Assembly (NCBI GenBank): GCA_003254925.1
Contig: QANZ01019608.1
Location: 8,598 to 72,597 of the forward strand
Origin: Chamaecrista fasciculata
Taxonomy: Eukaryota; Streptophyta; Magnoliopsida; Fabales; Fabaceae
Reading direction: 5' to 3'
DNA length: 64,000 nt
How positions within the stretch are numbered: position 1 is the stretch's first letter; every line of letters begins with the position of its first letter. Below, in pieces: positions 22,201 to 31,218 of the stretch. The notes beneath the pieces were generated by a model, which saw nothing but the letters and a program-made list of their open reading frames with translations, was not told the origin of the DNA and searched no databases. The translations under genes and the position numbers were made by a program.

Positions 22201-23522
22201 TCTATTGGATATATATATATATGTATATATATATATATGTTAAAGACATCTTTTATTCTTTCTTTTTCAGTCAAGCAAAAGACCTGTCAGTGCCCTTAAT
22301 GTTTGAGGTCAGTTTTAGTTATGCTCCTAACGTTTGTTTTGTGTCAGTTATGCTACCAACGTTTGTTTTGTGTTAGGGTATAATTGACAATAATATAAAA
22401 CGTTGAGGGCATAACTGAAATTGATTCCAAACATTAGGGGCGCCAACATGTTTTTTTACCTCCTACTAACTAATTATAATCTAACTTCCAGGGAATGCAA
22501 TTGATGGAAGAGAATGAGCGTCTAAGACATCAAGTACGTCGAAATTAACAAGTTTAATTTCTTCCTGTTCTACTTGTATTTATTGTCTGGATAGGTTATG
22601 TTATAGAAAGTGGAATAGGTTTAGCTATCCAATTTGTTATCATTTGATTTACCTTTTTCATATTGAGATTTGTAGAAACATGAAAAAAAAGTAGATCCAA
22701 TGGTTATAGATTTATAGCTAAAGTCATATTTACATTTTCAAAGTATATTTATTATTCTTTAACAAATACTTAAGGAAAATTTTTATATGCATATCATCGA
22801 TCTTGTGCAATTATTGCTAAGTGGAAAATGTTGTGTCAGCATCGTGTATGTATAATAATATGTAGGATAGCTTTAACTAATGAGTTTTTAGTCGTTAGAT
22901 TCGCTTTTTTTTCATTTTGAAATTTATACAATAATTTTTATTAGGTAAATTTCAAAATGAAAAAGGGAACCCAATGACTACAAACTTATTAGTCATTAAC
23001 TAAAGCTATGCAGCTTTTTATACAATTTCTTTAATAATATTTGTTGTGGGGTAAATATATTGAAGGTGACAGAAACTTCAAGCGACAAAAGAGAAAGTGG
23101 TAGTGATGGAGGGCAGTCATCGGAGTCTGTGGGTAACGTTTCCATTGGGAACCCTCATGACTGTGATAACTCAGACACTTCCCTCAAACTCGGGTGAGTT
23201 ATATCTTGATCAAAATATCATTTTGGTCCTCAAATTATAGGATTAATTTTATTGTAGTCCTAAAATCTTTTTTATATATTTTAATCCTTAAACTTTTATA
23301 TTTGTTTTGTTTTAACTCCACAAAATGTGATTTCGTTTAGTTTCTGCAGTTATTTTTAACTTGAAGTTGAACCTACAATTGAGATCAATTAATCATTCTT
23401 CTTTTATATGTGACATAAAAAATGAATTGACAAAAAGTTAAAGAATTTTTTTAATTGACAAAAATGTTGTGTGTATATATATACATAGTATTAACCATTT
23501 CTTTCTCTTGTGCTTAAAAAGA

Positions 23523-23560
<38 letters not shown>

Positions 23561-23954
23561 NTTTGACATATATAAAAGAAAAATAGTTAAAAGAATAACA
23601 ACTTAAAAGAAATCACATTTCAAGTTTAAAGATATAATAAATGAAACAAAAAATAATTTTAAAATCTAAATAAAATTAACCTTATAGTTTAAGGACCAAA
23701 ATGATGAATTGATCCAAAAATTAATAGATATACAAAGTGATTTGTTATGTATATATTTAGAGTATCGAAATGACACATTAGTTATATTCACGAAAATTAG
23801 TGGAAAAATAAATTATAGAAAACAATTAATTATGTCATCAAATTTTATTTACTCAAAATTATATATATAATTGATGCACTTTTTAATGTTCATTGATATT
23901 TGATCTGATAAACTAACTTCTAAAAATTCCTGCAGGTTACCATATCCTGGTTGA
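19297..23954 (+). CDS. SVP: SVP/JOINTLESS-type MADS-box transcription factor
   Basis: Eight exons join in frame to 218 residues: 19297-19478, 21168-21246, 21402-21466, 21606-21705, 22130-22171, 22492-22533, 23066-23193, 23936-23954. Residues 1-60 are the MADS DNA-binding domain ([31 protein letters not shown]). The I and K regions follow ([39 protein letters not shown]). The C-terminus has QSSES and ends [13 protein letters not shown], the signature end of the SVP/AGL24/JOINTLESS clade. The exon pattern with two 42-base exons is typical of MIKC genes. Family members repress flowering or control bud dormancy (DAM genes). The N-terminus [10 protein letters not shown] is unusual: most family members begin with a basic MAREKI or MVRQKI. 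Introns 4 and 5 contain MITEs. Promoter and exon 1 are duplicated 14.4 kb upstream. Confidence 0.93.
20861..21020 (+). repeat. SVP intron 1 segment shared with 41480-41750
   Basis: Ttatattatatggctccacc and the following 140 bases (to atatttgcgtgccc) recur at 41498-41645, and part again at 41646-41745. It is a dispersed repeat, not an exon. Confidence 0.75.
21749..22064. repeat. MITE in SVP intron 4
   Basis: It begins ggctaaaataccatttttgg and ends gaccaaaaagttttttatcc, with inverted arms (tttcaatcctaaaatttg against the inverse). The exon-intron structure around it is intact. Confidence 0.55.
22270..22462. repeat. MITE in SVP intron 5
   Basis: Arms with ttagttatgctcctaacgtt pair with aacgttgagggcataactga. 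The motif is related to the ggggcataactg repeat flanking exon 1 in both segment copies. Confidence 0.55.
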
Positions 23955-24745
23955 AGGGATATTTCTGGAGTTGTAACTTTATTAGGTTCAAAGAAACGAA
24001 GTGATCAACGATCAAATCGTCATGCCTCATGAATTTCTTCTGATGAATTGTTACTATGGAGATAATGTATATATATATATATATGATGATGTATGACTTA
24101 TGACTGAGTCTATGACTTATGAGTAACATCTTGTCGTCTAGGAAATTAGGAGAGAAGGTTGAAAAAGAAGAATGAAAGGTTGATTTCTCTGCATCATTAA
24201 ACACTTTTTTTTTGGGCCTGAATTTAAACACTTTTAATTAATGGACTTTATCCTTTCCCACGCCATTACTTATTAGTGGAGATTTTTACGAAACATAGAC
24301 ATTTTATTTTGATAGCGTATCGTCGTGTTAGACACATGTTCGTGTCCGACTTCCGTACGACACTCACGCAACATTTATTTATAGATTTCAGAATATAAAA
24401 TTAATTTTTTGTGACTTTATTATGACAAACAATAAAAAATAATATCACATATGACATATAGTAAGAATAGATATTATAATTTTTAAAATTTTCATCAAAA
24501 TTTAAAATTTTTAATTATTTTTATATATAAATATATGTCGTGTCGTGTTGTACAGTTTTAAGAATCTGGCATGTTAGTATGTCCGTGTCCATGTCAGTGT
24601 CCATACTTCAAGGAGATTATACATAATTACATACTGACTTTTTATTTTGCCAATAATATCCAAACTGATTTTAAACTAGAATATATATTGATTTTTGTAT
24701 CAATTTAGTAGTTTTATGGATATAATTCCAACCCTTATTATCTCT
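23955..24745. other. SVP 3' flank
   Basis: This holds the likely 3' UTR of the SVP gene (to roughly 24200), then AT-rich DNA. A short imperfect repeat of gtgtcgtgttgt-type sequence lies near 24320-24610. No other gene is visible. Confidence 0.5.
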
Positions 24746-24755
24746 TTAATTTTTT

Positions 24756-25932
24756 GCCAAAGTCCTATTTTGGTCCTCTAGTTATGTTCAGTGTTCCAAA
24801 TTGGTCCCTCGGTTATTTTTTGTTCCATATTGGTCCTCCAATTATGCAAAACTTCGAAAAGTTGGTCCCTCTAACGGTTTTCATAAATTTTTCTGTTAAA
24901 AAAAAGACAAAATTAATTTTTAACTCCTAAAAGTTTAAATTTTTTACATTAAGGAACTTTTTCTCTATAATAGAACTAAACTGTAAGAAAGAAGAAATAA
25001 TTGGGGGTTTTAATTTATTTCATACAAATAAAAAATCTCTCTCTCTCTCTCTCATAGATCTGAGAAGCTCCTCACACTTATCCATCATCTCCATATTTAC
25101 AACACTCTCTTTGAATCTCCATGAACAAACCTCCAACGACTCCCATTCTTACGGTATCCTCTTGCAAAATGCAGGCAAGGCGTCCACCCAAACCCACAGT
25201 TCAATTCCTCCGCCGTCGCCGCCAGAAAAGCAGCGTCGGCAATGGTGTCCCCAGCCATATGCGGCGGCACCGACGGTGGGGCTGGAAGAAGAGAAAAACA
25301 AATCTGGGCTCATGGGGCCGTTAAGAATCTGATCATTGAAAAGGAAAGCTGGTCTTGAAGCTAAAACTCGTCAATTGGGTCGAACCCTCCGTTCCCCATT
25401 AACGAAATAGAAGAAGAAACACTTGGAGATTGAATGTCAGAGAGAGAATTGATATTATTAGTAGTGGTGGAGGTAGCAATAGGAATAGTAGCATTTGAAG
25501 TAGAATTTTGCAGAGAAGTAGGAAGTGGGGTTGATGAAGGAGAAAGAGAAGAAGATGAAGAATTAGAGGATGGAGAGTTCGATGGTGGAAGCAACCCAAG
25601 ATTTTGGAGGCATTTTCTGGGTCGAGATTTTGGTGTGTGTGAGAGAGAGATTTTTTATTTGTATGAAATAAATTAAAATTCCTTAATTATTTCTTTTTTC
25701 TTACATTTTAGTTCTGTTATAGAGAAAAAGGTCTTTAATGCAAAAAATGTAAACTTTTAGGAGTTAAAAATTAATTTCGTCTTTTTTTTAACGGAAAAAT
25801 GGATGGAAACCGTCAGAAGGACCAACTTTTTCACGTTTTGCATAACTGTGGGACCAATATGGAACAAAAAATAATTGGGGGATCAATTTGGAACACTGAG
25901 CATAACTGGGGGACCAAAATAGGACTTTGGCC
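24756..25932. mobile_element. Mutator-like element carrying a CCCH zinc-finger gene fragment
   Basis: The ends gccaaagtcctattttggtc and inverse are the same family as 7317-8569. Arms are about 290 bp, ending in a CT repeat at 25038 and a GA repeat at 25645. A 10-bp direct repeat ttaatttttt flanks the element (24746-24755, 25933-25942). It is low-complexity, but the length fits the 9-11 bp Mutator rule. The centre is an unrelated GC-richer host gene fragment, different from the fragment in the sister element. No transposase is present. Confidence 0.8.
25050..25620 (-). pseudogene. CCCH zinc-finger protein gene fragment (captured)
   Basis: On the minus strand from about 25600 a serine/asparagine-rich stretch leads to GGFDPIDEF, a TAG stop, LQDQLSF, a frame break, [25 protein letters not shown], a second frame break, [20 protein letters not shown] and FVHG, then further down MMDKCEELLRS. 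The order and motifs match plant CCCH-plus-RRM proteins (AtC3H46/C3H53 type), whose finger reads PCLYFARGxCKNGSSCRFVHG. Here two zinc-ligand cysteines are replaced (C to R and C to W). With one stop and two frameshifts the fragment cannot make the protein. It is confined to the space between the inverted arms. Confidence 0.8.
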
Positions 25933-26221
25933 TTAATTTTTTAGTTTTCGAGTTATTTGTATTTTAAAACTTATTAAATAATACATATATACATGCTGAA
26001 AAAGTAATTGACTTAATAGTCATAAAGATTAATGAATTAATTTAACTAACCTAATGAATTAAGTAATTGAAGAAAAAGTAGCATTTACTACCATTATGTT
26101 GGTTTTTTTATTTTAATAATACAAATAAAATATTTATGTATCGGGATACCCATTAATTTTTCTTATTTCCCCAGATGGGATACGCATCACCCCAACTCGA
26201 TTTCAGTCCAAGCCAACCAAT

Positions 26222-26343
26222 CAGCCGGTGCACCGGCTGAGTAAAAAGTAATTTTTTTTAAAAGAAAAACTCGTTGAAATCGCGCCAGACTGACGCGATT
26301 TCAGAGTGCAGACTGCACGGTCTGCACTGTGCAGACCGTGCAG
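26222..26343. repeat. Left subterminal palindromes of the PMD element
   Basis: Three hairpins: a perfect 18-bp palindrome cagccggtgcaccggctg (26222-26239); tgaaatcgcg...cgcgatttca (26275-26303); and 15-base arms ctgcacggtctgcac and inverse around a single T at 26328 (26313-26343). Confidence 0.85.
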
Positions 26344-26449
26344 TTTGCACGGTTTCAGCAATATTTATGTNATTCTTTTAATGATATAAATTCTGAAACA
26401 TGAAAAGTGTAATCAAAACTACATAAAATTAAAAATAAAACAATGAAAT

Positions 26450-29236
26450 TTAATCATCCTCGTCCTCGTTATCCTGCTGCTACTGCCATTGCGGCGGCCC
26501 ATGCTCCGAGCAAGACCCCTGCACCACCCTCTGCCCACCCTCTAGCCAATGCCACTCTGGGCATATGTAGCAAGTTTTACTCTTGGGGTGACGTTTTTTA
26601 GCTACAGCCTTACCTTTACCTTTATGACATCCCTGATGTCTGTCATCTGCCTCTCCTGGTAGCGATTGTGGTAGTGGAAAGGGCTGCACATGTCTCTCAA
26701 TATGAGCATCACCGATACATAGAGGTTGGTTCATAATAAACTCTCTCATAAAGCCCGGCTGAATAGTAGGGCCCGGCTGAATAGTAGGGCCTGGCTGAAT
26801 AGTAGGACTCGTCATCGTCATAGAATATGGTGGCGGGGTATAAAAACCCCCTTGTGACGAATCTGGCATACCAAACATCAGTGGCTGCTGCATATCAAAC
26901 GTCGATGTCTGCTGCATATCAAACATTGATGCCTACTGCATACCATGCATCGGGGTCATCGGTGTCGAAGGTCCAGGCATGTGGGATGATGAAGGACCAT
27001 GCATATGGGATGTCGAAGGACCAGGCATATGCGATGACGAAGGAGTAGGCACGTGTGTCGATAGACCAGGACTAGGCACGTGAGATGTCGGAGGACCACG
27101 GCCAGGCATGTCAAGTGATGAAGGACCAGCATAACTTGAAAAGGAATGCCGAGATGACTCCTCTGGCTCCTCTAGCTCCTGAGGTGCATTGGATGGCTGA
27201 CAGAAGGAGTGTCTCGATGACTGCTGGTGCCTCGGTGGTTGCTGATTAGCTGGTGGCGGCTGCTGATTGAAAATATTTTTTTTCGGCCGTCGTGCGGAAA
27301 GAAACCCGAGCCGCCACTTTTTTTTCTTGGGCGGTGGCTGAGACGGAACAAGTTCTGCCGGCGGAACCTGTGGTTTGAGGGGTGCATAGACATGCTCCTC
27401 TAGCATGTGGGCATGCTGCTCACCTAATGCCCCCTTCAGATCTTTACAGATGGCATTCACTCGATCACTGAAGTCGAGATAGTTGTCAGCATTGCGAGCC
27501 ATTTCTTCTAACTCGTCAAGTCCATCAACCTGTATCAAGGCATAAACAAAATGAATATACGACAATGGTATTTAAAGACATGAACATAATAAATTGATTA
27601 TGATTTATTTACTGCATAAACGCCTGATCCACTAGTGGGGTCCATCCATCGTCGCGTAATGCTTCTGTACCATTGCCAGTATTCAGAATTTCTGGTCAAT
27701 GGCCTCGTCGGCTGATCCCCACGGAAGACCCTCTCGTAACGTCGCTCCCAGTAGACTACAAACTATGCAAGGTACACATTCCAATTAGTGTCTACTCGAC
27801 CTCTGAGCTCTCTTCCATGGAAGCCCATTGCATCTAAGTTGACTGGCGGGTCTGGAATGTGTTGGTCCATCCCGAACTGGTGAAGCGCCCGATCAATATG
27901 GTGCCACTCCACAATATGCATGCAAAGGAGTGGGCACGAGGACCGCCAGACAGCGGAATGCTCCAAACAGTATGGTGGAATAAGGGCCCGCACATCATCA
28001 CTGCGATAGGGCTGCCAAACAAATTGAAAAAAAAAAATCGTAAGTATGATATACTGAAGATTATAAGTATACAATATATTAATATTGTTGTACATACATC
28101 ATTTTGGCGAGACATATCAAACAATCGGCGATACCATTGCGTGGCTCGGGCCGCTGGTTGAAAGTTGCGGTGTACGTTTCCCCACCTGCATAATGAAAAG
28201 CATTAGTATAACCAACTTAAAAATTATAATGTTAATAGAAGGCAAAGAATAAATATACAATTAAACACATACCGAAATGCCAATGGCGGAGGTGGAACGT
28301 TTTCCGTCGCATATAGGTCTTCGATAGGTGGTCGGCCAGGAGCCAATGATGGGAATCGATCCCAAGCCCATACGTGCAACAGAGTTAGGCAACCACTAAT
28401 CTCGATGGCCCCGGGATTAGTGGCATGACACATTTGGTGGTACAAGTGTGCTAATACCGCAACACCCCAAGCGTATCGCCCGCACTCGTCGAGGTCCCGG
28501 AGGAACTAGAGGTACATGAGCGATACGAGATGCCCTGAATGGTCAGGCATCAACCATCCGCCTCTCATGCGTAGTATATAAGCTCGGGTGAACCGTACCA
28601 ACTGCTCCTCTGTGGGATTTGGCGGAAGCACCCCAAATGTCTCAGTTAAACCAACCAAGCCGCACCCGCTGGCCAGACATTTCATGTTCAGGGGGCATTT
28701 CACCCAACAGTTCTTTGGCTAGCTACCTCCAGTTGTGATTAGTGGGACCAATAACTGGAGCCCCATCAACAGGTAGTCTCAACTGGATTGCGACATCTTG
28801 GAGAGTGATTGTGCACTCTCCCTGCGGAAAATGGAACGTGTGGGTCTCCAATCGCCATCGCTCGATCAAAGCTGAAACGAAGGGCGACTCATACACAAAT
28901 GGGACAACGCGAGAGATCCCATAGAATCCAGCTCGCATCAAATGAGGGACGACCTGAAGAGGTGGGACACCCTCTTTCTGACTAAAGGTGCATCGTCGTG
29001 TAATAAGAGTGCGATCCTCCAAGATGAGAGTAGAGTGGTTAAAAAAAGCATTTTCTTAAGTTAGCAACTCATTAACTCATTTGACCGTGAAGACTGAAGA
29101 CTAACCCAATTTTGGCCAGTGCGATTTCAAACTGTCTTGAGATATGGCGTTCTTGTAATATCAGAACAGCAGGGTTTATTGGTCCGGGGTTAACAATCTG
29201 TGCCCGTGCCTGTGCCTGTCTGTCTCTTCCCGCCAT
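26450..29236 (-). pseudogene. Plant mobile domain (PMD/MAIN-like) gene, broken
   Basis: Exons read as 29236-29106, 29054-28273, 28185-28098, 28011-27613 and 27529-26450. Recognisable blocks are INPAVLILQERHISRQ, LMRAGFYGISRVVPFVYE, LIERWRLETHTFHFPQGE, TITLQDVAIQLRLPVDG, FGVLPPN, YHQMCHATNPGAIEISG and ALIPPYCLEHSAVW. These are the PMD of MAIN/MAIL1 and 'phosphatase 7 long form homolog' proteins, known both as silencing factors and as TE-borne genes. The C-terminus is rich in P, S, M and Q with PTIQPG and PGPSTSHM repeats. Five in-frame TAG codons (28723, 28506, 27763, 26933, 26480) and one frameshift near 28650 break it. The final stop is at 26450. The first intron would be only 51 bases. Confidence 0.85.
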
Positions 29237-29381
29237 CTCTACTAATTTGCAGGCAGGACATTAATTCAATGATCAATAAATTCATATTTAACATGTAAAG
29301 TTACTTGCATTCATATTTACAACATTATCTAAATTTTATCTAACATTTTTTTCTTACAAATAAATTATCTTACATACTATT

Positions 29382-29612
29382 TTGGAAGTTATCACACACT
29401 CATTCTCACTGAACTCACACTCACACACAACACTCACTTCACTCTTTCACTCACTCACTCACTCACTCTCTCGGCACACTATCTCTCAACCCAACTCTCT
29501 CTTTCTCTCTTTCTCTTCCAACGTCTCTCTTCTCTCTTTCTCTCTTCTCTCTTTCTCTCTTTCTCTTTCTCTCTTCTCTCTTTCGCTTTCTCTCTTTCTC
29601 TTTCTCTCTTTA
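29382..29612. repeat. CT-rich tract upstream of the PMD gene
   Basis: Tcactcactcactc followed by a long ctctctttctct repeat, within the element and just upstream of the PMD start. It may be promoter or leader sequence. Confidence 0.6.
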
Positions 29613-29631
29613 TCGGTAAATAGGCGGTTTT

Positions 29632-29942
29632 GAAAATTTGACCGGGAAAAGCCGGTCAAATTTTCAAAATTAAAACGCGGAAATCGAGCCGCTTTGGCTC
29701 GATTTCAGACTGACACACGTCAGTCTGAAATCGAGTCACAGTAACTCGATTTTAGAAATCGAGTTGCTGTGACTCGATTTCAGAAATCGAGTTGCTGTGA
29801 CTCGATTTCAGAAATCGAGTTGCTGTGACTCGATTTCAGCCTGACGTGTGTCAGTCTGAAATCGAGCCAAAGCGGCTCGATTTCCGCATTTTTTTAAAAA
29901 AAAAATTATTTTTTTTCAGCCGGTGCCACGTGGCACCGGCTG
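29632..29942. repeat. Right subterminal hairpin array of the PMD element
   Basis: Successive palindromes: tgaaaatttgaccgg and its inverse (29632-29667). Then a nested inverted repeat (29677-29887) whose outer arms contain gcggaaatcgagccgctttg and the inverse, and whose core has three perfect 28-bp units starting aaatcgagttgctgtgactc (29756, 29784, 29812) preceded by a variant unit. Last, a perfect 26-bp palindrome centred on CACGTG (29917-29942). Confidence 0.9.
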
Positions 29943-30116
29943 ATTGGTCTCCTGAGTCTGAAATCGAGCTGAGGCAATGCGTATCCCATATAGGGAATTA
30001 AGAAAAAATTTTAGGTATCGGGATACATAATTAATTTATTTGTATTATTTTAATAAAAAACCCCATTATGTTTGCATTAAAACTTACAACACTTTGGCAT
30101 CTTATTGAAAAAGTAA

Positions 30117-30954
30117 GGCCAAAATGCACTTTTGGTCCTTTATGTTTGTGATCGGTTGCGATGCTACTCTATGTTTTGTTGCAATTTTTGTCTAATAAGT
30201 TTTTCAAAAGTTTCACCTTTGATCCCAACATTAAATGTGGCCATGTTCTCTCGTTCAAGTTTAAATGAAAAGAGTCCAAATCTGCACATATTACTTTTGA
30301 TAAGTTTTTTTATCTAATTGGGACCGTTAACAAACAAGGTCAAATTGAATTATGAAAGTGAGTCAATTTTTTCACCGTTAAACAAACAAAATTGGTCATA
30401 TTTCTCTCTTTCTAAGTTTAAATGTGATGAGTTCAGAACTAAAAGTTATTCTTAAAGATGTTTTTTTTCACCTAGTTGGGACATTCAATAGATAAGGTCA
30501 AACCGGTCATGATATTGGGTTTGAGACCAAAAACTAAAAAGTAAAAAAAAAATATGAAAATTTGACTCAAGAATCACTTTAGGGTCTGATTTAGCCTCAT
30601 TTACTGACAGTTTCAACTGGGTAGAAAAATGTTTCGTTAAGAACAAATTGTAACTCTGAACTCATTGTATTTTATACTTGAAACAAGAGAGATATAATCA
30701 ACTTTCATTATTTGACCGTTGACATTGTTGGTTGAAAGTCTTAATTTGACATAGAAATAACTCTTAAAAAAATAATACGAAGCTCTAAACTCATTGCATT
30801 TGAACCTAAAACGAGAAATCTATGGCTAAATTTAGTGTTGGAACCAAAAAGTGAAACTTTTGAAAAATTTATAGGACCAAAATTACAACAAAAAATAAAT
30901 AAATGACTCAATGCAACCTATTCCAAACATAAGGACCAAAAGTGCATTTTAGCC
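30117..30954. mobile_element. Inverted-repeat MITE, 838 bp
   Basis: The left end ggccaaaatgcacttttggt mirrors the right end accaaaagtgcattttagcc. The inside contains AT-rich arms with gggaccgttaacaaa-type motifs also seen near 45400 and 47600-48900. No coding content. Confidence 0.7.
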
Positions 30955-31218
30955 GAGTACAATGGACATTTGAGTAAATTCCGTAAGATAATAACAGATC
31001 TGGCACGCGCGAAGGGCCGTTAGAAACACGAGTTTACCGGTAAAAGCGAATCTCTCGTTTTCGCTGTCAACACACCCGATACCTCCTCTCCCTCCATTTC
31101 TCTCTCTCTCAATATCAAACCCTCGACTCTCATTTCTCTCTCTATCACTTTCTCTCTAGCTACATCCACATTTTGCATCTGCGTGCGATCTTTCTTTCTT
31201 TTCTCTCCGATCACCGAT

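Larger units (their letters stand above)
26101..30062. mobile_element. Mutator-like element carrying a plant mobile domain gene
   Basis: The left end ggttttttta pairs with the right end taaaaaacc. Inverted arms of roughly 150 bp contain the paired tgtatc(g/c)ggataccc region and gatgggatacgcat against atgcgtatcccatat. A perfect 10-bp target duplication CCATTATGTT flanks the element (26091-26100, 30063-30072), which fits Mutator-like elements. No transposase is seen in the 3962 bp; the only gene is the PMD gene on the minus strand. Complex palindromes lie just inside each end. An N lies at 26371. Confidence 0.85.

Noticed and set aside
28723..29022. Independent 99-aa gene starting in the PMD region
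   Set aside because: It begins at TTG and is in frame with upstream PMD exon sequence; it is an exon piece ended by one of the TAG stops.
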